64,000 nucleotides of DNA from the NCBI RefSeq assembly GCF_026151655.1, contig NZ_JAMQPN010000001.1, positions 62,001 to 126,000 of the forward strand, written 5' to 3'. Source of the DNA: Leptospira soteropolitanensis. Its GTDB lineage: Bacteria > Spirochaetota > Leptospiria > Leptospirales > Leptospiraceae. The notes beneath the pieces were generated by a model, which saw nothing but the letters and a program-made list of their open reading frames with translations, made no database searches and was not told where the DNA came from. Each line of letters begins with the position of its first letter. Within the stretch, counting starts at the first letter, position 1. This document shows, in pieces, positions 1-7,918 of this stretch. Position numbers and translations under genes: made by a program.

Positions 1-78
1 ATTCTTGGATTAAGTCTCGTCGTACTAGTTTATATTCTCTGGGATGAAAATAGAAGGAAAAAAATAAATGCAGCTTAA
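1..78 (+). CDS. C-terminus of an upstream membrane protein (partial)
   Basis: An open frame enters from the left edge and gives 25 residues before a TAA stop. They form a hydrophobic stretch (LGLSLVVLVYILW) followed by a basic tail (DENRRKKINAA), the signature of a final transmembrane helix with a cytoplasmic positive end. The last 11 bases overlap the start of nosL, so it is probably translationally coupled to the nos genes and belongs to the same operon. In nos clusters this place is often held by a membrane-bound electron-transfer or assembly protein, but too little is present to name it. Confidence 0.5.
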   Translation: MLGLSLVVLVYILWDENRRKKINAA

Positions 79-451
79 GAGTTTCAAACTTATTTGCATT
101 TTCCTCACAGTCGCATTCATAGGCTGTGGGGAAGTTCGCCCAGAACCTTTGACTGTGGGCGAAGTAAAATGTAGCCACTGTTCTATGTCGATTGTAGATA
201 TGCGATTCCACACCCAACTCATTACATACAAAGGCAAAAGATATCATTTTGATGCCATTGAATGTATGGAACAATTTCAGAAACAAAAAGATCTAAAAAT
301 AAAAAATGTTTGGGTTACTAATTATTTAGATACAAAAGAATTTATCCCAAAAGACGAAGCCATCATATTCCATTCCGATAAAATTCGTTCTCCAATGGGA
401 GCGGGACTTGCCGCTTTTAAAACTCATGAAGACACCATTCCTTTTCAATAA
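68..451 (+). CDS. nosL: NosL-like copper-binding lipoprotein
   Basis: A 127-residue lipoprotein with a signal peptide ending in the lipobox FIGC (lipidated Cys20). It carries the NosL metal-site pattern C35-x2-C38-x-M40 (KCSHCSM), followed by a compact alpha/beta domain. NosL is a periplasmic Cu(I)-binding lipoprotein that supplies copper to the CuZ centre of nitrous oxide reductase (known for the family). The call is supported by its neighbours: nosD, nosF and nosY follow directly in the usual order. It overlaps the preceding gene by 11 bases and nosD by 26, so the cluster is tightly coupled. The reductase gene nosZ is not in the window and should lie to the left. Confidence 0.88.
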   Translation: MQLKSFKLICIFLTVAFIGCGEVRPEPLTVGEVKCSHCSMSIVDMRFHTQLITYKGKRYHFDAIECMEQFQKQKDLKIKNVWVTNYLDTKEFIPKDEAIIFHSDKIRSPMGAGLAAFKTHEDTIPFQ

Positions 452-1766
452 GAAGCAGATTCACCATACAAAAAATTCGAATCATAAACTGAATCGATCT
501 TTTTACCTTATCCTCCGTACTTGTAAAACCAATCTTTACATTCTGCCTATATTCCTAATCTCCATACTTCCAACGACTTCTCTATTTTCAAAAACAATTT
601 TCGTATGTACAAATTGTACGATAAAAACGTTAAAGGATGCAATTACACTTTCTCAAAATGGAGATACAATCAAAATCCAACCAGGGATCTATAAAGAAGG
701 TTTTTTACCCATCACCAAATCAATTTCCATCATTGGTGAGAATGGTGTGGTGATTGATGGACTGAAAGAAAAACATGTATTGGGAGTTTATGCCAATGGT
801 GTACGCATTCAAAATTTGAAAGTCATTGGAAGTGGAATCTCCGATTTAAGTGAATTTGCAGGGGTTCACACAGAAAAAGTAAAAGATTGTTATTTCGAAA
901 ATTTAAGTTTAGAAGATAACGTTTATGGATTTTATTTAGCCGAAACCACAAACTGCACACTGAAAAACAATACATCTATTGGAAATGCAGAAAACGAAGT
1001 TCTAGGTGGGAATGGAATTCACCTATGGTCGGCAAGTCAGAACAAAATCATTGGGAACAAATTAAAAAAACACCGCGATGGAATTTATTTAGAATTCTCC
1101 GAACATTTAGAAATCGAAGGAAATGAATCCGAAGAAAACATTCGTTATGGGATGCATTTTATGTTTTCCAATCATAACCAATTTAACAAAAACATTTTCA
1201 AAAATAATTCGGCTGGTGTCGCAGTCATGTACAGCAAAGACATCACAATGGAAGAAAATAAATTTTTGGATAATTGGGGAGAAAGTTCGAATGGAATTTT
1301 ACTCAAAGATATTGCAGATAGTACCCTTTCCAAAAATCGATTTGAAGGAAATACAATTGCCGTTTTTGCTGACGGGATTACCAATATTAATTTTCAAAAC
1401 AATGATTTTATCAACAATGGATGGGGAATCAAAATTCTTGGAAATACAGATTATAACAAAATCATAGATAACAATTTTATAAAAAATGTTTTTGATATTA
1501 GCACCAATACAAAATCAACAACCAATATTTTTTCTAAAAATTATTGGGATCACTATGAAGGTTATGATCTAGATAAAGATCAAATTGGAGATATACCACA
1601 TAAAACCATTCATTTTTTTGGATACTGGATTGCCGTGTATCCATTCCTTATGGTACTTTATGAATCTCCAGTAGTACTCTTTTTACAAGGAATTGAAAAA
1701 GCCTTTCCCATAGTGACACCAATTGAATTTGAAGACCAACATCCAAGGATGAAGGAAAGAATATGA
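426..1766 (+). CDS. nosD: NosD, periplasmic parallel beta-helix copper-cluster assembly protein
   Basis: About 446 residues built of right-handed beta-helix (PbH1/CASH) repeats, visible as recurring N-rich turns such as NNTSIGNAE, GNKLKKH, NNIFKNNS and ENKFLDN. NosD acts in the periplasm with the NosFY ABC transporter to load the copper-sulfur CuZ site of NosZ. A hydrophobic signal segment (NLYILPIFLISILP) precedes the mature start near SKTIFV. I chose the ATG at 426 over a TTG 18 bases upstream; either way the n-region before the signal is unusually long (about 35 residues), because no ATG, GTG or TTG lies closer. The stop overlaps the nosF start by four bases (ATGA). Confidence 0.87.
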   Translation: MKTPFLFNKKQIHHTKNSNHKLNRSFYLILRTCKTNLYILPIFLISILPTTSLFSKTIFVCTNCTIKTLKDAITLSQNGDTIKIQPGIYKEGFLPITKSISIIGENGVVIDGLKEKHVLGVYANGVRIQNLKVIGSGISDLSEFAGVHTEKVKDCYFENLSLEDNVYGFYLAETTNCTLKNNTSIGNAENEVLGGNGIHLWSASQNKIIGNKLKKHRDGIYLEFSEHLEIEGNESEENIRYGMHFMFSNHNQFNKNIFKNNSAGVAVMYSKDITMEENKFLDNWGESSNGILLKDIADSTLSKNRFEGNTIAVFADGITNINFQNNDFINNGWGIKILGNTDYNKIIDNNFIKNVFDISTNTKSTTNIFSKNYWDHYEGYDLDKDQIGDIPHKTIHFFGYWIAVYPFLMVLYESPVVLFLQGIEKAFPIVTPIEFEDQHPRMKERI

Positions 1767-2470
1767 TAGAAGTAAAAAATCTTACCATCAGTTATGGGAG
1801 AAATTCTGTTGCGGTCAAAAATGTAAATTTCCAAACAGATTCAGGGAAAATTCTATCCATTATTGGCCCCAATGGTTCTGGTAAAAGTTCTCTTATCAAA
1901 GGAATTCTTGGATTGGTCCAACCGATCGCAGGAGAAATTTTATTTCAAAGTAAAAATGGAAAACCACATACCATCGGTTATATGCCACAAACACCTCGTT
2001 TCCCAACAAATATCAAAGTGAGAGAACTAATTTCTTTTTTTAAAAAACTAGAACCAGTAGAAGAAGAACGATTTCAAAACCTTTTATCAATTTTAGAGTT
2101 AAATAACCACATGGATAAAAAAATTGGATCTCTATCGGGAGGAACCAAACAAAAAATCAGCATCCTCCAGTGTTTTTCTTCCAAAAAAGATCTGTATGTG
2201 ATCGATGAACCCACTGCAAGCTTAGATCCATATATCTCCCATTTATTAAAGTCTCTTTTGTCCGAAAAGAAAAAAGAAGGTTCTCTTGTTATATTTTCAA
2301 CTCATATATTAAAAGAGTTACAAGAGTTAGCCGACAGATTTCTTCTTTTATCAGAAGGGTCCATTCTGATTGATGATTCTCCGGAAAATTTTCTCAGAAA
2401 AAACAACAAAACTGATTTAGATCAGGCACTAATGAATTTCTGGAATGAGGAATACAAAACAAAGCCATGA
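1763..2470 (+). CDS. nosF: NosF, ABC transporter ATP-binding protein
   Basis: A 235-residue nucleotide-binding subunit with Walker A GPNGSGKSS (residues 35-43), signature LSGGTKQK (near 124), Walker B YVIDEPTASLD and the H-loop STH. This is the normal length for NosF. Together with NosY it forms the ABC transporter that supports NosD in maturation of the CuZ centre, probably by moving a sulfur species across the inner membrane (family knowledge). It begins inside the nosD stop and its own stop overlaps nosY by four bases, so nosD, nosF and nosY must be one transcript. The call from sequence alone would be a generic ABC ATPase; the gene order gives the specific name. Confidence 0.87.
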   Translation: MIEVKNLTISYGRNSVAVKNVNFQTDSGKILSIIGPNGSGKSSLIKGILGLVQPIAGEILFQSKNGKPHTIGYMPQTPRFPTNIKVRELISFFKKLEPVEEERFQNLLSILELNNHMDKKIGSLSGGTKQKISILQCFSSKKDLYVIDEPTASLDPYISHLLKSLLSEKKKEGSLVIFSTHILKELQELADRFLLLSEGSILIDDSPENFLRKNNKTDLDQALMNFWNEEYKTKP

Positions 2471-3252
2471 AAGAAATTTTATTTTTTGAAATCAAAGAAA
2501 ATATCAGAAGTCGATGGGTATTCATTTACTCAGGAATTCTCATCCTTGTGATGATGATCTTAAGTTTTTTTGGAGATCAGAATGGAATCCGATTGCTCGT
2601 AAGCACAATGAACTTAACACTCATTGTCATTCCTTTATTCGCTATTACATTTTCTGGAATGTCATTTTTAGAATCGATGCCTTTTGCTGAAGTATTACTT
2701 TCTAAATCCGTAAGTAGAAGTTCTCTTTTTTTGGGCAAGTATTTAGGAATCACGGTATCACTTTCCCTCGGATTATTATTCGGTTTAGGTATTCCTGGGT
2801 TTTTTCTTTTTTCAAATGAACCTAAATTCCTATTTTTATTTTCTGAGTTACTCGTTTTTGGAATTTTCTTAACAGCAATCTTTGTAGCACTAGCGTTTTT
2901 AGTTTCTTCTTTGATTCGAAGGGGAGAAATTGTTTTAACTGTTTCTCTTTTGGTTTGGTTGTACTTCTTTATCTTTTTCGATGCCCTTGTTTTTATCTTT
3001 AGTTTGTATTTAGGTGACTATCCAATAGAAATTCCCTCTCTAATCGTTATTTTACTTAACCCGATCGACTTAATTAGAATTCTTTTAATTTTACAAACCA
3101 GCTCTTCTGCCCTGCTAGGATTTTCTGGTGCCTTACTATTAAGGCAATTAGGACTGTACGGTGTGTTCGGCATTACTATTTTGTTTCTAAGTTTATGGGT
3201 CAGCATCCCACTATACATAGCTTTTAAACGATTCCAAAAACGAAATTTTTAG
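2467..3252 (+). CDS. nosY: NosY, ABC transporter permease
   Basis: A 261-residue integral membrane protein with about six hydrophobic segments, the ABC-2 type permease layout of NosY. The N-terminus is a short cytoplasmic stretch (KEILFFEIKENIRSRW), as in NosY and related CcmB/ABC-2 permeases. It is the membrane partner of NosF. The four-base ATGA overlap with nosF indicates coupled translation. It is the last gene of the recognisable nosLDFY block: 92 bases with a regulatory site follow before the next gene, and the usual distal genes such as nosX or an apbE homologue are not seen downstream. Confidence 0.85.
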   Translation: MKEILFFEIKENIRSRWVFIYSGILILVMMILSFFGDQNGIRLLVSTMNLTLIVIPLFAITFSGMSFLESMPFAEVLLSKSVSRSSLFLGKYLGITVSLSLGLLFGLGIPGFFLFSNEPKFLFLFSELLVFGIFLTAIFVALAFLVSSLIRRGEIVLTVSLLVWLYFFIFFDALVFIFSLYLGDYPIEIPSLIVILLNPIDLIRILLILQTSSSALLGFSGALLLRQLGLYGVFGITILFLSLWVSIPLYIAFKRFQKRNF

Positions 3253-3288
3253 AGTATGATTTATATCAATTGAGTTATTTGAGTGCAC

Positions 3289-3302
3289 TTGATTTAGATC
3301 AT
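3289..3302 (+). promoter_or_regulatory. FNR/DNR-type box
   Basis: TTGAT-TTAG-ATCAT matches the CRP/FNR-family consensus TTGAT-N4-ATCAA at nine of ten positions. A good -10 hexamer (TAAAAT, 3325-3330) follows. If transcription starts about 7 bases after it (near 3337), the box is centred at -41.5, the class II activator position. FNR and DNR proteins are the usual regulators of nos genes. The position of the start site is inferred. Confidence 0.6.
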
Positions 3303-3344
3303 TGAAAAACTAAGAGGTGCCTTGTAAAATGATATACAATCATC

Positions 3345-3758
3345 ATGAAACGTTGGTTACAAATAGCCTCGGTTTTGATCTTACTTCCCTTTATAGGTAA
3401 AATCCTATTTTTGGAAACTGGATTACTTGCCCAGTCTATGTACCGCCTTTCTATGATTTGTCATTGCAACCACGGTTCCAAAAACGAAATCCATAAAGAA
3501 GAGGATTCACCTCATTCCAAAAGAATCGTTTGCCACCTAACAAAAGGCTCTGGTCCTCATTCATGTTCCTGTGCGAAAAAAAAATCGGCAACAAAGGTTC
3601 TCCAATCACAATCAATGAACCCGAGCTTTGCTACAGACACAAAATTTAATCCCGTGATTACTTATGATATAATCATATTTGCGTTCCAACCAGATACCCA
3701 CTTATTGAATGGATTCGCATATTTACCTTACAAACCGCCAAAGCAACTCCATTCCTAA
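3345..3758 (+). CDS. Cys/His-rich secreted protein, candidate metal-binding factor of the nos locus
   Basis: I recognise no family. The 137 residues begin with a hydrophobic segment (LQIASVLILLPFIGKILFL) that can serve as signal or anchor. A short zone then holds C39-H40-C41-x-H43, H50, H57, C63-H64, H72-x-C74-x-C76 and is followed by lysines. Such a cluster suggests binding of copper or another soft metal. It sits just after nosY and behind the FNR-type box, so a role in copper handling for anaerobic N2O respiration is a reasonable inference. The start codon has no good Shine-Dalgarno, and the proposed transcription start lies only about 8 bases upstream, so the mRNA may be nearly leaderless. 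Confidence 0.5.
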   Translation: MKRWLQIASVLILLPFIGKILFLETGLLAQSMYRLSMICHCNHGSKNEIHKEEDSPHSKRIVCHLTKGSGPHSCSCAKKKSATKVLQSQSMNPSFATDTKFNPVITYDIIIFAFQPDTHLLNGFAYLPYKPPKQLHS

Positions 3759-3794
3759 AACCACATAAAGGTTTTGTTCCTTTTTCTAGGAATG
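3750..3794 (+). terminator. Nested stem-loop, probable intrinsic terminator
   Basis: The inner hairpin AAAACC-N7-GGTTTT (3757-3775) is followed by GTTCCTTTTTC. It lies inside an outer perfect 8-bp inverted repeat, CATTCCTA (3750-3757) and TAGGAATG (3787-3794). The stop codon of the Cys/His-rich gene is within the structure, as expected for a terminator abutting its gene. Confidence 0.55.
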
Positions 3795-3861
3795 ATTTCA
3801 ATGCAACTAGGCGAACTCTATGAAAAGTTTAGCCCTTGGAATATTATAAATAGGTAATTTT

Positions 3862-4647
3862 ATGTTTAAGAATTTATTGTCTATCTCTCTAGTTTGTTTG
3901 ACAGTCTTCAATTGTAGTATCGCTAAAAAAACGGATGAGAATAATGCATCAAATCTTTTAGCACTACTTGTAGCAGCAAATACAAATCCTGGTTGCTCCA
4001 TCTCCACTACAGCAGCAATCAAAAGTAATCTCACACAAGTAGAAAGTAAACCCCGTACAAAATATTCTATCTCGGCTTGTGACGATGCTGGTTTTAATGG
4101 TTTAGGTCTGACTCAAAACGGAGTAACAAAAGGGGCCACAGGTCAAAGTAGTTCCTCTGTTCTGTATACTACTAATGACGTGATGTTAACCACAAACAAA
4201 GGAGGAACTAATATCGAAGTTTCTTTTATTATGAACTCAGCATCAAGCACAATTGATGTTATTGCTTATGGAACAGGTAGTCCCTTAAGTGGCCCTACTT
4301 ATCGTTTGATCGCTGGCGCACAAACTCAATATAAAAATGCTTCTGATGTTTTTAGTAATACTGGAAAAGGTGGTTCTGTTTCTGCACCAATTCCAACGAC
4401 CGGAACAACTCATACGTTTTGTCTAGACTTTCAATACACAATGGGAGGCTCAAGATTCTTAAATGGTTTCAACAAACCTTGTTCGGAACTCACAGATACG
4501 GAAAGAGGATCTATGTCTTACTATCCAATCATGCAAATGATGAATGTTCCTGCATATACAGGCGGAAATCGATTGGGTTTTGTATTGAACGGAGTTACCA
4601 TTACTTCTTTCACAGTTGGTTCCATCGTATCAAATACAGAAATGTAA
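3862..4647 (+). CDS. Putative lipoprotein of unknown function
   Basis: A 261-residue protein with a signal peptide and lipobox VFNC (Cys18), followed by a hydrophilic linker (SIAKKTDENNASN) and a hydrophobic-to-Cys stretch (LLALLVAANTNPGCS) of the kind common at the N-terminus of leptospiral surface lipoproteins. The rest is rich in Ser, Thr, Gly and Asn with alternating hydrophobic residues, suggesting a beta-sandwich. Three further cysteines (SACDD, TFCLD, KPCSE) might form disulfides. No catalytic motif is seen. A terminator-like hairpin lies before it and another after it, so it is likely transcribed alone. Its place among copper genes may be coincidence. Confidence 0.6.
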   Translation: MFKNLLSISLVCLTVFNCSIAKKTDENNASNLLALLVAANTNPGCSISTTAAIKSNLTQVESKPRTKYSISACDDAGFNGLGLTQNGVTKGATGQSSSSVLYTTNDVMLTTNKGGTNIEVSFIMNSASSTIDVIAYGTGSPLSGPTYRLIAGAQTQYKNASDVFSNTGKGGSVSAPIPTTGTTHTFCLDFQYTMGGSRFLNGFNKPCSELTDTERGSMSYYPIMQMMNVPAYTGGNRLGFVLNGVTITSFTVGSIVSNTEM

Positions 4648-4668
4648 ATTCTCTCTCCAAACACTTGT

Positions 4669-4703
4669 CATACTGGTGAATTAAGTAGCCAGTATGATTT
4701 TTT
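4669..4703 (+). terminator. Hairpin with T tract between lipoprotein and PCuAC gene
   Basis: CATACTGG (4669-4676) and CCAGTATG (4689-4696) form a perfect 8-bp stem with a 12-base loop, followed by ATTTTTTGG. This resembles an intrinsic terminator for the lipoprotein gene. The right arm covers an in-frame ATG at 4694, which argues that the next gene really starts at 4724. Confidence 0.55.
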
Positions 4704-4723
4704 GGAAAAGGAAAAATAAAAAA

Positions 4724-6340
4724 ATGAAACTCAAACACATACTATTTTTATTTCTAATTACCACTCCTCTCCTTTCTAAAGAGGTTAAAATTGAAAATGC
4801 TTATATCAAATATACTTCTTCCTCAACTTCTGTTGTTTATCTCACTTTAAACAACGGAACAAACTTCGACAAAAAACTAGTCCAAACAAAATCAAATATA
4901 GCCGACCGAGTCGAGTTATATACAATGTTACCATCCGAAACAGGTATGAAAATGATTCCTGTTTCCGAAATTTTTATTCCCAAAAATGGTATGACTCATC
5001 TTACTCCTAGAGGATTTCATATCATGCTTTTTGGAATCAAATCTCCTTTAAAATTTAAAGAATCGATTCCCTTTCGTTTTGTTTTTTCTGATGGAACCGA
5101 ACTACAAACAAATATCTCTATAGAAACTTCTTCACCGAACAAAGAGATAAACAATAAACAGGCCTCCACTTCGTTCAAAAAAGAAGAAATAAGTGAAACT
5201 AACAAAGTTTCACCAAATACAGATGAAGCCGATATGTCAAACTTCGCTCCCAATGGACTAACTAACGAAGACCATTCGGATCATGATCATTCAAGTCATG
5301 AAGGGCATGAACACCACAACCGAGCCGACATGTTGGCACCGGCAGGTATTATGAACCCACATATCCACGAAAAAGGAAAGTGGATGATTGATTATCGTTA
5401 TATGGGAATGAAGATGTGGGGTTTACAATCAGGAACCACTGGACTCAGTGATCTTGGTACATTGTATTTTCCTTTTACTGATCCTACAGTCGCCATGCCA
5501 TCAGGCAGTCTAATCACCAATTCTCCAATAGGAACTACTTTGCCTATTCTATCAGCTAACAAGTACAACTATATGTCAGTGCCAACCGATATGGTCATGG
5601 AAATGAATATGGTGAGTGCTATGACATCTATTTCAGACAAATGGATGATTATGTTTATGGTTCCTGCAGTTAAAAATAAAATGACGATGTTATCCAGTAA
5701 TTTTGACAAGGCACCCATGAGTTCAGCCGGGATTGGCGATGTAAGTTTTAGCACCGCTTATCGATTGATAAAAACGGAACATCAGAATTTTTTTACAGGG
5801 ATGGGAATTTCTCTTCCCACAGGTTCCATTGATGAAAGGGACAATATGCCTATGATGGGAAAACAAAAAGTTCCATACAATATGCAACCCGGCGTTGGAA
5901 CTTATAGTTTACTTCCACAACTATCTTATAACGGTAATTATAAGAAATTCTCTTGGGGTGCACAATCACAAGCCAGCTTACGAATCGGAAAAAATGATAA
6001 CAACTACAGATTCGGAAATCGATACGAAATTTCAGGATGGCTGTCATTTCTTGTACACGAAAGTACTTCGATTTCTCTTCGTGTAGCAAAACAAAGGTGG
6101 CTAAACCTACAAGGAATGGATGCAACTTTAGATCCAAAGATGGACCCACAAAACGACCCTTATCGTCAAGGCGGAATGCGAAGTGACCTTCTCATTGGTG
6201 TTAACTTTCTTGTCACAAGTGGAATTCTCCAAGGTGTCCGATTTGGTTTTGAATATGGAAAACCCTTTCATCAAAATTTAAATGGACCCCAGCTTGCCAC
6301 AAGAGAGCTTATCAATGCATTTGCTTCCTTTACGTTTTAG
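4724..6340 (+). CDS. PCuAC copper-chaperone domain fused to an outer-membrane-like barrel
   Basis: 538 residues in three parts. A signal peptide (KLKHILFLFLITTPLLS) precedes a PCu(A)C/DUF461-like domain at about 20-135, with M75/M77 and the H99-x-M101 pair (GFHIML); the usual first His is Tyr66. A linker at about 135-200 ends in a His-rich run (residues 184-198, seven His). The C-terminal ~330 residues are Met-rich and resemble the transporter/MetA-pathway-of-phenol-degradation beta-barrel family, ending in an aromatic strand (FASFTF). PCuAC proteins hand Cu(I) to CuA sites; I infer copper binding or passage at the outer membrane. The start at 4724 has a GGAAAAGGAAAA ribosome site; the in-frame ATG at 4694 lies in a hairpin. 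Confidence 0.65.
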   Translation: MKLKHILFLFLITTPLLSKEVKIENAYIKYTSSSTSVVYLTLNNGTNFDKKLVQTKSNIADRVELYTMLPSETGMKMIPVSEIFIPKNGMTHLTPRGFHIMLFGIKSPLKFKESIPFRFVFSDGTELQTNISIETSSPNKEINNKQASTSFKKEEISETNKVSPNTDEADMSNFAPNGLTNEDHSDHDHSSHEGHEHHNRADMLAPAGIMNPHIHEKGKWMIDYRYMGMKMWGLQSGTTGLSDLGTLYFPFTDPTVAMPSGSLITNSPIGTTLPILSANKYNYMSVPTDMVMEMNMVSAMTSISDKWMIMFMVPAVKNKMTMLSSNFDKAPMSSAGIGDVSFSTAYRLIKTEHQNFFTGMGISLPTGSIDERDNMPMMGKQKVPYNMQPGVGTYSLLPQLSYNGNYKKFSWGAQSQASLRIGKNDNNYRFGNRYEISGWLSFLVHESTSISLRVAKQRWLNLQGMDATLDPKMDPQNDPYRQGGMRSDLLIGVNFLVTSGILQGVRFGFEYGKPFHQNLNGPQLATRELINAFASFTF

Positions 6341-6353
6341 AAATTATGTTTTT

Positions 6354-6425
6354 GGGGCGCACATCTCCGGCTCGTCGCTACAATCTTTCCTTTCAGGAAA
6401 GGATTTCCGCTTTGATCCGGGGCGC
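6354..6425. repeat. Interspersed palindromic element, copy 1
   Basis: A GC-richer ~72-base block bounded by GGGGCGC at both ends, with a central hairpin CTTTCCT-TTC-AGGAAAG and the phrase GATTTCCGCT. Its sequence is related to the block at 7919-8009, which contains the same phrases in inverted order. It lies in the intergenic space after the PCuAC-barrel gene. Confidence 0.5.
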
Positions 6426-6510
6426 AGGATTTGAATTCTCTATTGACGTGCCAAGTGAATCATAAAAAAATTTAGATAGATTTCAATTTAAGGATTCACT
6501 TTTTTATCTT

Positions 6511-7122
6511 ATGGAAAATCCAAACCTAACCATTCGTGCTGCAAAACCAACCGATGTAGAAACAATCGTTCCTCTTATCTATTCATCTGGACCGAAAGCA
6601 TGGACCTTTGTTTTTGCAGAAGGTAAAAAAACTCCTTTAAACTTTTTAACCTTATCTTACGTAAAACGAGGAAACACTGTATCGTATACCAATCATTATG
6701 TGGCAGAACTTAATGGCAAAGTGGTAGGTTCCATCTTGTCTTATACTCAACCTAGTTTTTTAACATTAACTGCAGGCACAGCCCTTCGTATCCTTTCTGT
6801 ATACAAATGGAAAGCACCAAAAGTAATGGCAAGGGGACTCAAAACAGAAACCATCATCCAACCGCCCAAATCAGGATGTTTGTATTTAGGTCATATTGCA
6901 GTTTCGGAAACGGAAAGAAACAAAGGAATCGCAAAAAAAATGATCGAATATATGATCACAAATAATAAAAAACATAAAACTATTTCTTTGGACGTTTCGG
7001 CAGAGAATAAACCAGCGATTTCCCTTTACCAAAACTTAGGTTTTGAAATCAAAGAAACAAGACACCCTTTGGGTTGGGAAGGAATCATTCCCTCTCATTA
7101 CTATATGGAAAAACAAATTTAA
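6511..7122 (+). CDS. GNAT family N-acetyltransferase
   Basis: A 203-residue GNAT-fold protein. It begins with the usual beta-1 region (LTIRAAKPTDVETIV) and contains the acetyl-CoA pyrophosphate loop motif A as HIAVSETERNKGIAKKM (R-x2-G-x-A form), followed by LDVSAENKPAISLYQNLGF, the typical C-terminal half. The acceptor substrate cannot be told from sequence. An extra ~60 residues between beta-4 and motif A (SILSYTQPSFLTLTAG and following) are longer than in a minimal GNAT. It is followed with only 11 bases by the PhyH-like gene, so the two may be co-transcribed. Confidence 0.78.
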   Translation: MENPNLTIRAAKPTDVETIVPLIYSSGPKAWTFVFAEGKKTPLNFLTLSYVKRGNTVSYTNHYVAELNGKVVGSILSYTQPSFLTLTAGTALRILSVYKWKAPKVMARGLKTETIIQPPKSGCLYLGHIAVSETERNKGIAKKMIEYMITNNKKHKTISLDVSAENKPAISLYQNLGFEIKETRHPLGWEGIIPSHYYMEKQI

Positions 7123-7133
7123 GTTTTTTATAC

Positions 7134-7892
7134 ATGCAAAACATTGATACAAAGGCTAAAAGCCAATTAGAAAAATTGGGATATTATCTGTTTCCCAATT
7201 ACATTCCACTAAACAAAATTAGAATACTAAAAGAAATCCTCCTTCGTTCCAATGCCGAATGGTCGAAAGAACTGAATCATCCTAAAAATATAAATAGTGC
7301 TTATCTTACTTCCACAAAGTTCACAAAAGACAAAAAGGATAGAGAAATACTTTTTCAATTCATTGGATCTGATGCCTTACTAGAAATTGGTAAGGTTGTA
7401 TTCGATGAGCCAATGTACTTTCTTAATACTCAAATATTTTTTAATCCAGAAGATCCTAATAAACTTCCCTATTGGCACAGGGACATCCAATACATGGGCA
7501 TCTCGGAAGAAAAACAATTCGAAAGAATTCAAAGAGATTTTGTTTGGCACTTTCGCATTCCCTTAGAACCGGATCCAGGGATTTGCTTGGTACCTGGATC
7601 TCACAAACGCTGGGATACCGAAGAAGAAAGAAAGATTCGTTTGGAATTAGAAGGAAAAAAGAATCACGAAGAAATTTCCAATCAATTTTTAATCCCTCAC
7701 AATCCGGGAGATTTATTGGTGTTTTCAGCCCATCTGATCCACAAAGGCAATTACGATGTAAGGCGATTTTCTTTTGATATTTTATATACAAACTTTCCAG
7801 AAAAAAAAGAAACGGCAGACCTCTGGAATCATTTCCCAAACAAAGATGAATTCCAAAACCAAAAGACAAATTCCCTCTTTCAATTGGTTTAA
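7134..7892 (+). CDS. Phytanoyl-CoA dioxygenase (PhyH) family protein
   Basis: A 252-residue Fe(II)/2-oxoglutarate dioxygenase-like protein. The facial triad is visible as H115-x-D117 (YWHRDIQ) and H203 (HLIHKGNY), with R210/R211 following at the place that binds 2-oxoglutarate. These enzymes hydroxylate small molecules or acyl chains; the substrate here is unknown. I take the ATG at 7134. An upstream in-frame start at 7074 would lie inside the acetyltransferase gene and add 20 residues that do not fit the family. There is no strong ribosome site, so coupling to the preceding gene is likely. Confidence 0.72.
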   Translation: MQNIDTKAKSQLEKLGYYLFPNYIPLNKIRILKEILLRSNAEWSKELNHPKNINSAYLTSTKFTKDKKDREILFQFIGSDALLEIGKVVFDEPMYFLNTQIFFNPEDPNKLPYWHRDIQYMGISEEKQFERIQRDFVWHFRIPLEPDPGICLVPGSHKRWDTEEERKIRLELEGKKNHEEISNQFLIPHNPGDLLVFSAHLIHKGNYDVRRFSFDILYTNFPEKKETADLWNHFPNKDEFQNQKTNSLFQLV

Positions 7893-7918
7893 TTAATTTT
7901 TTGATCATAATATTTTCC

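Noticed and set aside
1123..1467. Long open frame of 114 codons inside nosD in another frame.
   Set aside because: A shadow of nosD; no ribosome site and composition does not look like a protein.
3329..3400. A 23-codon ORF (ATG at 3329) with AAGAGG upstream, out of frame with the Cys/His-rich gene.
   Set aside because: Too short, spacing to the ribosome-like site is 11 bases and the overlap gives no credible protein; it may be chance or a leader.
5850..6149. Antisense open frame of 99 codons opposite the PCuAC-barrel gene.
   Set aside because: A shadow; the sense strand encodes the conserved protein.
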